A stretch of 64,000 bases of DNA from Sabellastarte sp. h YS-2021 (GCA_964017235.1 OZ024927.1:24013160-24077159), one strand, 5' to 3'. Positions 34,268 through 45,281 are shown, counted from the first letter of the stretch. The notes: generated by a model not told the origin, from the sequence alone. A program made the numbers and translations.

Positions 34268-34403
34268 GCTCTACTCTGGGTGCTGAGAAGAGCAATGGTT
34301 CATTTCTGCGGTACTGTTCTTTGAAGGAATGAAGGGAGATGGTTTTCTCTGCAACAGAGTAGTGAAAACTGTTCACTCGTGTCTGTGTGCTGAAGTCTGC
34401 CAT
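34268..34403 (-). CDS. Gene A first coding exon (ATG 34403)
   Basis: Acceptor CCCTACAG at 34409 precedes CCAGG-ATG-G, a good initiation context (purine at -3, G at +4), so a 5' UTR exon lies upstream. It encodes residues 1-45: MADFSTQTRVNSFHYSVAEK then TISLHSFKEQYRR, ending VE with donor AGAGC|GTAAGT in phase 1. With exons at 32556-32703, 26774-26916 and 25155-25894 it makes a 388-aa NHL-propeller protein. It lacks the RING, B-box and coiled coil usual in TRIM-NHL proteins, which may be family character or may mean an alternative upstream start. Confidence 0.8.
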
Positions 34404-35009
34404 CCTGGCTGTAGGGAAAACTGGAAAATATTACATGTAATCAGTCTATTGCTGGTGTTTTATCTCTTAAAAATAGTGACTTTTTAGAGAGAAACCAGTT
34501 TTTTATTTCAAAATTATGTTACCAGAACAAATTTGGAATTTAAGCAGAATTTGTCGATGCTTAATGACTTCAATTGATTTCTCAGTATGGAGCAACTTAT
34601 TTAAAGGAATATCTGCATGAAAGTTGTATAAAAACTTTAGTACTCAGTCTGATGTGTCTTGAAAACAGATGCATGTTTATTTTTAGTTAACCAAATACAC
34701 CTTCTTAGTATAAAAAAGAATAATTACTCCAAATGTCATAGATCAAGTAAGATATATACAGTTGGTCACAATTAAGATCAAAAGACTATTTAAAACTTCT
34801 TATTCAAATCAGAATTTAAATTTACTTATCACTGCGAGCAGTGCTTCATTAGTAGATGAGAAAATTGTCTACCAGATTTTCAAGATTTTGCAATGTAAAC
34901 AAGCAAGTAGAGACTCAAGCCCAGGATGTCAGGATGTTAATGTTAGAAGGCAATCCTGATATACCTGCATTACTATTTGTATTGGAATATTTAATAAACC
35001 TTTTTAATA

Positions 35010-35184
35010 CAGTACAACCTCTATTATCCAAACTTCTGTTATCCGAATTTTCAATTATCTGACCTCAAACCCACTCTCCCAACTCCATTTAAACCTATTA
35101 TTTTAGCTCTTGTATTATCCAACCCTTCTATTATCTGAACCAACTGTTCCTCCCCAAGAGGGTCGGATAATAGAGGTTCTACTG
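35010..35184. mobile_element. Pogo/Tigger-like MITE, 175 bp
   Basis: Ends CAGTACAACCTCTATTATCC and, reverse-complemented, CAGTAGAACCTCTATTATCC, flanked by TA on both sides (35008-35009, 35185-35186). The CAGTA...CTCTATTATCC end is typical of pogo/Tigger-group elements. Interior non-coding. A relative lies at 61491-61651. Confidence 0.85.
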
Positions 35185-35640
35185 TATTTCTTAATCTTAT
35201 AAAATAAAACTTAAAATCATAGACAAAAAAAATTGACACATTAAGAATGAAGTTTAATGCACATTTTCACTGGATGTGTAGAACCTGTGTACATCTATTC
35301 AATGTATATGTAAAACAAGTTTTGATATCTTGGAATCTGAATATGATACATACTTTTTATAAATGGCAGTTTGCCTCAAGTAAAACAGAATCCTTTGGAT
35401 ATGGGAGTTTCTAGTTGCACAAAGTGAACTTTATATAGTGAAAATTTACCACAAAAAGATTCAAACCCTGGGGATATTGAAAGCTTGAGTTATACAGAGT
35501 CAACTCTATGTAGTGGAAGTTTGCCATAACTAGAACTAAATCCTTAGAATATCGCAGGTTCTGATTGTATAATGTCAACTGTATGCTGTAAAAGTTTGTC
35601 ATAACTAGAGCCAAATTCTATGGATATGCAAGGTGTTGGT

Positions 35641-35770
35641 TTTGCAGTTGGTCAGCAGTTTACAGTACAGAACCCTGACGAACTGTAGGTACTGGTTTCC
35701 TCTGCCCTTCCAACTACTTGTCGTGATATGACCTGTACAGTGTTGAAAGTGATGTAAAACCCCAAATGAA
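35641..35770 (+). mobile_element. SINE family 1, 5'-truncated
   Basis: Begins TTGGTCAGCAGTTTACAGTA and runs through CTGGTTTCCTCTGCC and TGTACAGTGTTGAAAGTGAT into AAAACCCCAAATGAAAACAA. No tRNA-like head, as expected of incomplete reverse transcription. Confidence 0.8.
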
Positions 35771-35794
35771 AACAAAAAACAAAAAAGAACAGCC

Positions 35795-35915
35795 AGGGTC
35801 ATATTGGGACACTGGCCCTTAGCAATTGACACTTGTCAAAGTCTTATATATCACACACTTGAGGTGACACCTTGAGATTAGATGCCAAATTTGCTATTAG
35901 GCCACCAAGGACCCA
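35795..35915 (-). mobile_element. SINE family 2, second copy
   Basis: On the minus strand: GGGTCCTTGGTGGCCTAATA, then AAGTGTCAATTGCTAAGGGC and GTCCCAATATGACCCTGG, parallel to 20393-20541. The head is weakly tRNA-like. Confidence 0.5.
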
Positions 35916-37864
35916 AAACAGAGTCAACTGTAATATCATTCAGTACATTACTAAAATGAGAAACTTTATTGAACATTTCTCGTTCATGAGAGTATTCATT
36001 AATAACAGTATGTAAAACATACAGTGAACATTTTACAGATATTGTTACAGAAGCTAGAAATTTGTTTAACCGGTGTATACATGTATATAAAACTACTTAC
36101 AATTTGAGTCTATATATTCCTGTATTTATCAATACATACCCTACTGTGTTATAAATACAAGATATCCAATTGACAACCAAACACAGACAGAGGCAGTACA
36201 CACACTCCACTCCTCACATGCTTTGTATTGATCTTCTCTGTATAAATAAGACGCAAAAATTGACACTTTCTATAAGATCAACATAATCTCCAATACGTTT
36301 GTCACCTCAGACTCCCTTGGCTTTTAACCAGCAAATGTATATGTAAAATAAGTAAAAGCCAACATGCAATATGTCCTCACAAGTTTTGACACAAGCTTCA
36401 AGGATGATTTATTTATTGTCCATTTTTCAAGTACTTTACAGAAACTTAAACTGAAAAATATAAAAGACATACTAACTCAGCTGTGACAAGGAGAAAAAAA
36501 TATTTCGTAACTCTGAGAAATTTATGAATTGGATTTCTTTGAAAAGTTTCAGTCAATTTAATATAAAGTAAAACATGAGTAAATTAAAACACATAAAATA
36601 ATTTCATAGATAAGAAATTAATTTCCTTACAAAAAGGTTTTGGTGCTCTTAGTTTATTATCCAAACATAATGCACATTAATTTGTATCATTCAGACAAGT
36701 CTTTGAGGCTACCTTAGGTATAACATTACCATAAACTTGGTAAACAAAATTAAAGATCCAGTGCATTAAATAATCGTGTCAATACACACACCAATAATAG
36801 AACATTTTATAGAACTTGTAATTTATGGATCACACACTTGGAAGTCGATTTGAGTTAAAGAACAAAAATCAGCAGCCAGAAATGAAGAAAATCCTTTTAA
36901 TTTAATCCTCAGAGCTGACTTAATGTATCAGTAATCTTAAAAAGCCAAAGAAAAGAAGGACCATAAACTTATTCTTATTGTTGATAAGAAGCTATTAATT
37001 CAAGCTTTGAGGATGAAGAGGTGTGCATTATCAGATATCAGTCAAAAAGACTAATGTGCTTTATCTTATTACTGGAGTATTACCACCCATTGCATGCAGA
37101 GTGAACCGTCAATCAAAAACTGTATACAAGTGTCATGTAATGGAAGGTTTAATCAGTTTAATCCTCCAAGTGCCATCTCAACAGGTCTTTTGTTTTTCAG
37201 AAGAGTTATTATGGATAATAGTTACTAGAATAACAGCATAAGGATATTACTTGGGGTATTAATTATTCCTATATGGTTTCTCTATAATGCATTAATTAGT
37301 GAATCACAAAATAAAGAACAATAGTACCTGTTATATCCAATGTCCTGTTATCCTATTATAAATTTTTATACAACAATGAGCACTCTTCCTAAATTACACC
37401 TTGGTTCTATTTTATTCTATAATTTTCCTATTTTTAGAACCTTTTGTTACTTATCTAATGCCCCTGTTCCACCAAAGGATTAAGCCCCAATCCTGTCTGG
37501 GACCCCTAATCATGGACAGTCGGTGAAGAAAAAGCAAAAATGGGCGGGAATACTGGGTCGGTAGTGAAGTCTGGGATTAAGAACAGATCGTCCCCAGGAG
37601 GCCTCAGGACGCCTCAGGCAGCCCCAGACAGTCCCCGATTGGTCTGGGACTAAGCACCGACTAAGCCGCATTTCTGGTCGGTTTCAACCGCGATCCTGTC
37701 GCAGACAAACCGACCGGGTCCCAGGACGCCTCAGGCCTCCTGGGACTAAGCCCCGACTAACACACGATTAAGTCCCGGCGTCCTCAGGCGTCCTCAGGCC
37801 TCCTCAGTCTTCCCCAGACCAGGATCGCCGATTCTTGTTTTGTAAAGTTGCTTGATTTTCTGGG

Positions 37865-37878
37865 TATATATATATAAA
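37865..37878 (+). promoter_or_regulatory. TATA-type promoter of the Harbinger transposase
   Basis: TATATATATATAAAA about 50 bases before the leader ATG at 37922. The mirrored copy in the right arm (44870-44892) has an expanded TA tract. Confidence 0.6.
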
Positions 37879-37921
37879 ATCCGCGATCTAATCACCATTG
37901 CTTTTCTAGGAACACAGCAGG

Positions 37922-39171
37922 ATGCCACCTTTTAATGGAAGACAGATTCAACAACAACTTAGGGCTTTTTTGGTTTTTATTCAGTTACAAATAATCATGT
38001 ATTTCCTATTTCTACGTCGACCACAGCAACCACCACCAGCACCCATACAGAGACCTAGAAGAAGGCACAACATGTGAGTCAGGCCATGGCTACTGCAGAG
38101 AGAGGAGAGGGGGGGCCTACCACAACATTATGGCCGATCTGTATGCCACAGATATTCCAGGATTCACCACCTACATGAGGATGACCCCAGAATTTTTTGA
38201 AATGATAAAGACCAGACTGGAACCACACCTTGCCAGGCAGGCCACCAACTACAGAGCACCAATCAGTGTTGGGGAGAAGTTAGCCCTCACCATCAGATAT
38301 CTGGCCACCGAAGAGTCCTACAAATCATTATCCTGTCAGTTCAGGGTTGGAAGATCCACCATTTCCAAGTTCTTACCAGAGGTCTGCAGGGCCATCCAGG
38401 ATGAGTTCACCAGAGAGTACCTCAAATGTCCTACTACCCCAGATGAGTGGAAAGAACTGGAGAGGGAATTCAGGATCAGGTGGAATGTTCCACATGCCCT
38501 GGCAGCCCTGGATGGGAAGCATGTGGCGCCGAAGAAATCCAAGAACACTGGAGCCCTCTACCACAACTACAAGGGCTTCTTCTCCATTGTCATGTTGGCC
38601 CTGGTAGATGGACAGTATAAGTTTAGATGGGTGGATGCAGGTACAGAAGGATCTTGCTCAGATGGCCAGATATTTAATGCCTCTCAGCTGAAGAGGAGGA
38701 TTGAAGATGGCAGACCTGACCCAGCTCCTATAATGCAGGGTGGTCCAGATGTACCCTACTTTATCCTGGCAGATGATGCTTTTGCCCTGAAGACCTGGCT
38801 CATGAAACCCTATGGCAGAAGGATGTTAACCAGAGAGGAAAGGATTGCCAACTATAGAATTTCAAGGGGCAGGAGAGTTGTGGAGAACGCTTTTGGTATC
38901 CTGGTGTCAAGATTCAGGGTGATGAGGACCACCATTGAACTACCCCCAGCAACAGTCAGGGAAGTGGTCTTCACCTGTGTGGTTCTGCACAACATACTGA
39001 GAAGCCAGTATCAATGATGATGATGTGCCTGGTGATTGTGGATTGATTGGTGGTGCTGCTGGTGGTGGCCAAGACAGAAACCCTGCTAGAGAAGCCAAGA
39101 GCCAGAGGGATTACCTGAAGGACTACTTCAACAATGAGGGAGCAGTGGCCTGGCAAGATGGAAGAATATAA
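37922..39171 (+). pseudogene. PIF/Harbinger transposase, almost intact
   Basis: DDE transposase that cuts and joins transposon ends. The longest open piece, 38130-39017 (295 aa), has a helix-turn-helix-like region (SYKSLSCQFRVGRSTISKFL) and all three catalytic blocks: D in ALDGKHVA, D in EGSCSDGQIF, E in RVVENAFGIL. The N-terminus starts at ATG 37922 (MPPFNGRQIQQQLRAF...) and is cut off by TGA at 38075-38077, where VRPWLLQREERG continues in frame. A seventh G at 38109-38115 then shifts the frame. The C-terminus (SQRDYLKDYFNNEGAVAWQD) is also one frame off after 39014. These lesions disable it unless GTGAGT at the TGA is a splice donor. Confidence 0.88.
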
Positions 39172-39279
39172 CTCCTGCTGCAGTAATCAGTCCTTTTCAG
39201 GACTAAGAAACTACTAGTCCTTTTCAGGACTACCAAATATTCCAAAAACAATTAATGAGCTATGCTTGCTACAGACAAA

Positions 39280-39570
39280 CCCCATGCCAAACATAACTTG
39301 TACAGACGGACAAACAGACAAACCCCATGCCAAACATAACTTGTTCAGACGGACAAACAGACAAACCCCATGCCAAACATAAGTTGTTCAGATGGACAAA
39401 CAGACAAACCCCATGCCAAACATAATTTGTTCAGACGGACAAACAGACAAACCCCATGCCAAACATAACTTGTTCAGATGGACAAACAGACAAACCCCAT
39501 GACAAACATAACTTGTTCAGATGGACAAACAGACAAACCCCATGACAAACAGAAGTCACCCAACTGACAA
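39280..39570 (+). repeat. ~43-bp tandem repeat in Harbinger left arm
   Basis: About six units of CAGACGGACAAACAGACAAA followed by CCCCATGCCAAACATAACTT and GTT. Two to three inverted units survive in the right arm at 44580-44690. This is internal repeat of the transposon, not a CRISPR array: there are no unique spacers. Confidence 0.9.
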
Positions 39571-39894
39571 ACAGACAGAACCAGTGCTAAACAATATTCT
39601 CAAAAACAGGACCCAAACCCAAAGATGAATTGCTAAATAGAATAAATATTGCATATAATAAGAAAGCTAAATCCTCATTTCACTCAATTTGGGATTTATT
39701 TTGGAAATATATTTGAAACAGAAATGTTTTCCTGGAAATCTTAAAAATAAATTCTTCTACTCCACTTGACAAATAATTATTCGATATAACTAGTAAACTG
39801 ATTTTAATAATGGGAGATTATGTTTGCAAAACACTTTATCAGTTTTTTGGTTTAGGTTTTGTTTTCTATTGGGTTTGGCAGTTTTTCGGTTGGT

Positions 39895-40095
39895 GGTTAT
39901 GTTTGTCAGTGGGTTTGTCTGTCAGTTGGGAGTTATGTTTGTCAGTGGGTTTGTCTGTCAGTTGGGAGTTATGTTTGTCAGTGGGTTTGTCTGTCAGTTG
40001 GGAGTTATGTTTGTCAGTGGGTTTGTCTGTCAGTTGGGAGTTATGTTTGTCAGTGGGTTTGTCTGTCAGTTGGGAGTTATGTTCGTTATTGGGTT
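39895..40095 (+). repeat. 36-bp tandem repeat in Harbinger left arm
   Basis: Five near-perfect units of TATGTTTGTCAGTGGGTTTG then TCTGTCAGTTGGGAGT. They create spurious hydrophobic open frames in all three plus frames. A heavily decayed counterpart lies at 44200-44330. Confidence 0.92.
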
Positions 40096-40482
40096 TGTGT
40101 GTTTATGGGTTGGTATGTGATAATGCCTTGTAACTCTAGGGAAGGTGCAAGTATTGAACTTTTCAATTACAGATTTTAAACTATCCCATGGATTTTCATC
40201 TAAAAATGGGCTGATTAATGGCCATATTGGGAGTTTTTTTTTATATTTGTTTTATGTGGCCTTTTTGGTTATGTGTGGTACAATGGGTTTTTTATTTCAT
40301 GTTTGGGGTGGTGTAAGTGTTGGGCTTTTTTTTGTGTGATAAGTATTTGTACTGTTTTGTTTTTTTTTTGTTTTTTTTTTGGGAGGGGAATTGGAATAAC
40401 TTGCAGCTGAATAATTGTTTTTGGAAGATTTGGTGGCCCTGAAAAGGGCCTGGCAGGTCAAAGACCCGCCCTGACTGGATGG

Positions 40483-41681
40483 CTACTGAGGAGGCTGCTG
40501 CTGCTGTTGAGGCAGTGCTGAAGTGGTGATAGTAAAGAGCTGCTGCTGCGGTTGTTGCAGCTGTGGCTGCTTGACGATCTGTGTTGATGTCAGATCAGGT
40601 AGCTGGCTTAAAATTCCACTCAGGTTATGTCTGCTCCCTTCGTCCTGTACAGTTAGGACAGATGTAGGGTTGCTGAAGCCAATGGGGCTTGGTGTATAGT
40701 AGACAAAACTGCTGCCAGCTGCTGCTTGAGTGGAACTAGACGCCTGTTGAGTGGTTGGTGGCAGTGTCCCGACCCTCTGTGACTCCGTGGTAATAGTGGC
40801 TGATCTTCTGGGCAATTGCTGACGTCTACGGTTGCTCTTAATACTTTCGATGTCTCTGAATATCTTGCCCTTTAATTCTTCAAATTCTTCTTGAGTCATC
40901 TTTTCGGCCTCTGATGCCACGTAGTCGAAGAAGGGCTGCCTGTCAGACTTCTGCTGCAGAAAACCTGAGATAAGTGTCCTCATCTGCTCAAAATGTTCGA
41001 GAATCTTGGAGTCTGTTGTTGAAACGGGTGTAGATGTAATGACGGACTGACTCCTCTCCCTCAGGACACTGGACTCGAGGTGTTCTGTGTCAGTAGTCGA
41101 CCCATGTGATTCGTCCTGCCTGCTGGTATTCGGACTGGCCTCAAAACCTCAACTTCTGTTGGCCCCCTCTCTTCTGATGTGGGTTTTAAGAAAACCCATC
41201 TGTTGGTAGACCCAGGACTGTCTCTTGGTCATCTCCCTCGGGGCTTGGCCAGATTGGAGCTTAGACAGCTTGCCATAACGCGTTCGCTGGGACTCGAACC
41301 AACGTCTCACATCAAAGGGCTGGAGCTTGAGTTCTGCAGATATTTCTGCCCAGAGAGCTTCTCTGCTGGTCCTGTCGTAGAAACGTGAATGTTCCTTGGC
41401 ATACAGTTCAGGGTGCTGCTTTACAAATTCCACAATGGAAACTTCCTGACTGTCTGTAAAAGTGGCACACACCCTGGCTCTCTTGGCTGAAGAATGGCAC
41501 TCCGGATCTTCTTCACACTTCTCTTCTTCTTCTGCCACAGCTTCCCCAATAGCTGGACCTTCCTCAATCTCCTCTCAGTTCCTTCTTCTGTAATAACTTC
41601 ACTCCTCTCCTCTACCTCACTTTCCTTCTCTCTCTCATCCATCTTTTTCCTTCCTCTCTTCCCTCCTTTCTCTTTCCTCAT
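40483..41681 (-). pseudogene. Harbinger MADF/BESS-like protein, left copy
   Basis: Accessory DNA-binding protein of the element, equivalent to the Myb/SANT-like second ORF that PIF/Harbinger elements need for transposition. Order: acidic/basic leader (MRKEKGGKRGRKKMDE), a MADF-type three-helix domain (VCATFTDSQEVSIVEFVKQH ... ALWAEISAEL ... VRRWFESQRTRYGKL), linker, a BESS-like segment (QPFFDYVASEAEKMTQEEFE) and a Gln/Ser-rich tail. Compared with the right copy it has a 13-base deletion in the leader (frameshift). Both share TGA after GANRS. The frame after that stop stays open to 40483. Confidence 0.8.
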
Positions 41682-41852
41682 AATCCAGTTGACAAAATAA
41701 TAAAAAAATAGTAAAATGTGTCTCCTAACTGTGAAATTTGCCCTAAGCTCAAGTATATAATATATAAAATAAAAACTGAAAACCTCTACAAATCAGTGAC
41801 ACACGTCTCTCAGCCAAACAGTCAGTAACAACGAGAATGTGTGCGCGGTCAC

Positions 41853-41859
41853 TTATATA
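41853..41859 (-). promoter_or_regulatory. TATA box, left MADF gene
   Basis: Minus-strand CTATATAAGTGACCGCGCAC, about 170 bases upstream of the ATG at 41681, mirrored at 42459-42465. Confidence 0.65.
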
Positions 41860-41959
41860 GTGTCAGACCCCCTCATTGCCTCGATTTCATTTCAGACGCG
41901 CGGAAAAGAGTCGGTTCTTAATCGGTTGTTAGTCCCAGGCCTCCTGGGGTGTCCTCAGA

Positions 41960-42370
41960 CCATCGCAGACTAAAAATGTGTGGTCCCAGGCGTCCTGGGG
42001 AGGCCGGTTTGGATCGGTTAGGGTCGGTTACCCTTAGTCGGGGCTTAGTCCCAGACCTAGATTTTTGGGTCCCAGGACACCGCAGACGGTCTGAGGCTTC
42101 CGGGGACTAATGCAACAGACTAACTTTCAGACGCATGAAATTCAAACGCATCATATTTGAGTCTGGGATTAACAACCGGCCTCCTGGGACTAAGCTACGG
42201 AGGTCTGGGACTAATGGTCGCAGGTGGCCTGGGACAACACACGACTGTGTAAATTTGGGTCTGAGGAGGCCTGAGGACTCCTGGGACTGAACATTTTGTT
42301 GAGGGCGGGAAATATGAATCGGTTGTGCCTGGGACAGCACAAATTTAGTCTGCGACGGTCTGAGGACACC
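41960..42370. other. Central loop of the Harbinger palindrome
   Basis: This is where the arms stop matching. It consists of subterminal Harbinger sequence with many CCTGGGACTAA-type words, including a block shared with the MITE at 15424-16114 (CCTGGGACAACACACGACTG). Neither canonical outer end (GTTCCACCAAAGG) is present, so the junction has lost the inner termini. Confidence 0.7.
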
Positions 42371-42458
42371 TCAGGAGGCCTGGGACTAACAACCGATTAA
42401 GAACCGGCTGTTTTCCGCGCGTCGGAAATTAAAACGAGGCAATGAGGGGGTCTGGGAC

Positions 42459-42465
42459 TATATAA
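42459..42465 (+). promoter_or_regulatory. TATA box, right MADF gene
   Basis: CTATATAAGCGACCGCGCAC, then CATTCTCGTTGTTACT, about 175 bases before ATG 42640. Together with the mirrored box it forms a divergent promoter pair across the loop. Confidence 0.65.
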
Positions 42466-42639
42466 GCGACCGCGCACACATTCTCGTTGTTACTGGCCAT
42501 TTGGCTACTGAGAGACGTGTGTCACTGATTTTTAGGGGTTTTCAGTTTTTATTTTATATATATTATACTTGAGCTTAAGGCAAATTTCACAGTTAGGAGA
42601 CACATTTTACTATTTTTTTAGTATTTTGTTGACTGGATT

Positions 42640-43832
42640 ATGAGGAAAGAAAAAGGAGGGAAGAGAGGAAGGAAAAAGATGGATGAGAGAGAGAAGAAAA
42701 GTGAACAACAGGAAAGGACAGAAGTTACAGAGGAAGGGATTGAGAGGAGAGAGCAGGAGGAGATTGAGGAACGTCCAGCTATTGAGGAAGCTGTGGAAGA
42801 AGAAGAGAGGTGTGAAGATGATCCAAAGTGCCATTCTTCAGCCAAGAGAGCCAGGGTGTGTGCCACTTTTACAGACAGTCAGGAAATTTCCATTGTGGAA
42901 TTTGTAAAGCTGCACCCAGAACTGTATGATAAAAAGGAACATCCACGTTTCCACGACAGGACCAGAAGAGAGGCTCTCTGGGCAGAAATATCTGCAGAAC
43001 TCAAGCTCCAGCCCTTTGATGTGAGACGTTGGTTCGAGTCCCAGCGAACGCGTTATGGCAAGCTGTCTAAGCTCCAATCTGGCCAAGCCCCGAGGGAGAT
43101 GACCAAGAGACAGTCCTGGGTCTACCAACAGATGGGTTTTCTTAAAACCCACATCAGAAGAAAGGGGGCCAACAGAAGTTGAGGTTTTGAGGCCAGTCCA
43201 AATACCAGCAGGCAGGACGAATCACGTGGGTCGACTACTGACACAGAACACCTTGAGTCCAGTGTCCTGAGGGAGAGGAGTCAGTCCGTCATTACATCTA
43301 TACCCATTTCAACAACAGACTCCAAGATTCTCGAACATTTTGAGCAGATGAGGACACTTATCTCAGGTTTTCTGCAGCAGAAGTCTGACAGGCAGCCCTT
43401 CTTCGACTTCGTGGCATCAGAGGCCGAAAAGATGACTCAAGAAGAATTTGAAGAATTAAAGGGCAAGATATTCTGAGACATCGAAAGTATTAAGAGCAAC
43501 TGTAGATGTCAGCAATTGCCCAGAAGATCAGCCACTATTACCACGGAGTCGCAGAGGGTCGGGATACTACCATCAACCACTCAACAGGCGTCTAGTTCCA
43601 CTCAAGCAGCAGCTGGCAGCAGTTTTGTGTACTATACACCAAGCCCCATTGGCTTCAGCAACCCTACATCTGTCCTAACTGTACAGGACGAAGGGAGCAG
43701 ACACAATCTGAGTGGAATCTGACATCAACACAGATCATAGAGCAGCCTCAGCAGCAGCAGCAACCACAGCAGCAGCTCTTTACTATCACCACTTCAGCAC
43801 CGCCTCAACAGCAGCAACAGCCTCCTCAGTAG
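42640..43832 (+). pseudogene. Harbinger MADF/BESS-like protein, right copy
   Basis: Inverted duplicate of 40483-41681. The MADF part is intact from ATG 42640 to TGA 43180-43182 (180 aa). Beyond the shared TGA, the frame continues into the BESS-like segment but meets an extra TGA (about 43474, AGA in the left copy) and a 17-base deletion near 43718 before the Gln-rich end at 43832. The 180-aa product alone could still be a DNA-binding MADF protein. Confidence 0.8.
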
Positions 43833-44559
43833 CCATCCAGTCAGGGCAGGTCTTTGACCTGCCAGGCCCTTTTCAGGGCCACCAAATCTTCCAAAAACAA
43901 TTATTCAGCTGCAAGTTATTCCAATTCCCCTTCCCCCCCAAAAAAACTTCAGTACAAATACTTATCACAAGAAAAAAACAAAACAAGCCCAACACTTACA
44001 CCACCCCAAACATGGAATAAATAACCAATGGTACCACACATAACAAAAAAGACCACATAAAAAAAAATTAAAAATAACTCCCAATATGGCCATTAATCAG
44101 TCCATTTTTAGATTAAAATCCATGGGATAGTTTAAAATCTGTAATTGAAAAGTCCAACACTTACACCTTCCCTAGAGTTAAAAGGCATTATCACATACTT
44201 ACCAACCCACAAGCAGATAAACCCAACACCAAACATAACCCCCAACTACCAAAAAAAACCCAATACAAATAAACACCAACCAAGAAACAGACAAACCCAA
44301 AAGTAAACAGAACCCATGCCGAAGAACTGACAAACTATTTTGCAAACACAATCCCCCATTATTGAAAAGAAAACTAGCTCCATGGTTATATTTACCATAT
44401 ATTTGTGAACAGAAGTGAAGATTTCAGATTTCAGATTTCCCTGCAAACATTTCCTTTAGCAATAATTTTAAAACCCAATGAAAAAAAAGAATTGGTGATA
44501 TTAGGATGTGAATTTTCAAAATATATACAAAAATCATTTCATTTAGGATATTATGTGTG

Positions 44560-44822
44560 GCTTTGTGTGTGGCTTTTGGTTGGCACTGGGTTTGTCTGTC
44601 CGTCTGTACAAGTTATGTTTGGCATGGGATTTGTCTGTTTGTCCGCCTGTACAAGTTATGTTTGGCACGGGGTTTGTCTGTTTGTCCGTCTGTGGTGGTG
44701 CTGGTGGTGGTGGTTGCTGTGGTCGACATAAAAATTGGAAAATACATGATTATTTGTAACTGAATAAAAACCAAAAAAGCCCTAAACTGTTGTTGCATCT
44801 GTCTTCCATTAAAAGGTGGCAT
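44560..44822 (-). pseudogene. Transposase remnant, internally deleted right arm
   Basis: The minus strand from ATG 44822 reads MPPFNGRQMQQQFRAFLVFI, matching the left-arm leader at 37922. After the CCACCACCAGCACC tract it jumps straight into the 43-bp tandem repeat, so the entire catalytic domain is gone. It cannot encode a transposase. Confidence 0.85.
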
Positions 44823-45281
44823 CCTGCTGTGTTCCTAGAAAAGCAATGGTGATTAGATCGCGGATTGTATATATATATATATATATATATACCAAGAAAA
44901 TCAAGCAACTTTGCAAAACAAGAATCGGCGATCCTGGTCTGGGGAAGACTGAGGAGGCCTGAGGACGCCGGGAGTTAATCGGGGGTTAGTCGGGTCTTAG
45001 TCCCAGGAGGCCTGAGGCATCCTGGGACCCAGTCGGTATGTGTACGACAGGATCGTGGTTGAAACCGACCACAAACGGGGCTTAGTCGGTTCTTAGTCCC
45101 AGACCAGTCGGGGTCTGTCTGCGGCCACCTGAGGCTTCCTGAGGACGATCGGTACTTAATCCCAGACTTCAAGACCGACTCAGTATTCCCGCCCATTTTC
45201 CCTTTTTTTTCACCGACTGTCCACGATTAAGGGTCCCAGACAGGATCGGGCCTTAGTCCTTTGGTGGAACAGGGGCATTAG

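Larger units (their letters stand above)
34409..37454. other. 5' flank of gene A
   Basis: Holds a TA-flanked MITE (35010-35184) and SINE scraps (35641-35770 plus strand, 35795-35915 minus strand). The 5' UTR exon of gene A must lie here or beyond but cannot be recognised. 35920-37440 is plain AT-rich DNA with nothing identified. Confidence 0.5.
37455..45281. mobile_element. 7.8-kb Harbinger palindrome (inverted dimer)
   Basis: Two arms of the same PIF/Harbinger element face each other. The extreme ends are inverted (left CTAATGCCCCTGTTCCACCA from 37455, right its complement ending 45281). Matching runs inward through the subterminal region, transposase leader, tandem repeats and MADF gene to a loop of about 400 bases (about 41960-42370). 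The right arm lacks about 1.25 kb, roughly 38040-39290 of the left arm. Outer flanks are TAA at left and TTA at right: mirror images, not the direct TWA duplication a single insertion would leave. Confidence 0.87.

Noticed and set aside
39280-40095. Regular direct repeats that could be mistaken for a CRISPR array
   Set aside because: Units are contiguous without unique spacers, lie inside a eukaryotic transposon, and are mirrored in the other arm.
39810-40179. Three overlapping hydrophobic ORFs resembling membrane proteins
   Set aside because: All three plus frames are open through a 36-bp repeat because 36 is a multiple of three; the product is repeat artefact.
41494-41700. Serine/phenylalanine-rich ORF opposite the MADF leader
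   Set aside because: Antisense shadow of the Lys/Glu-rich leader; it recurs antisense to the right copy at 42610-42866.
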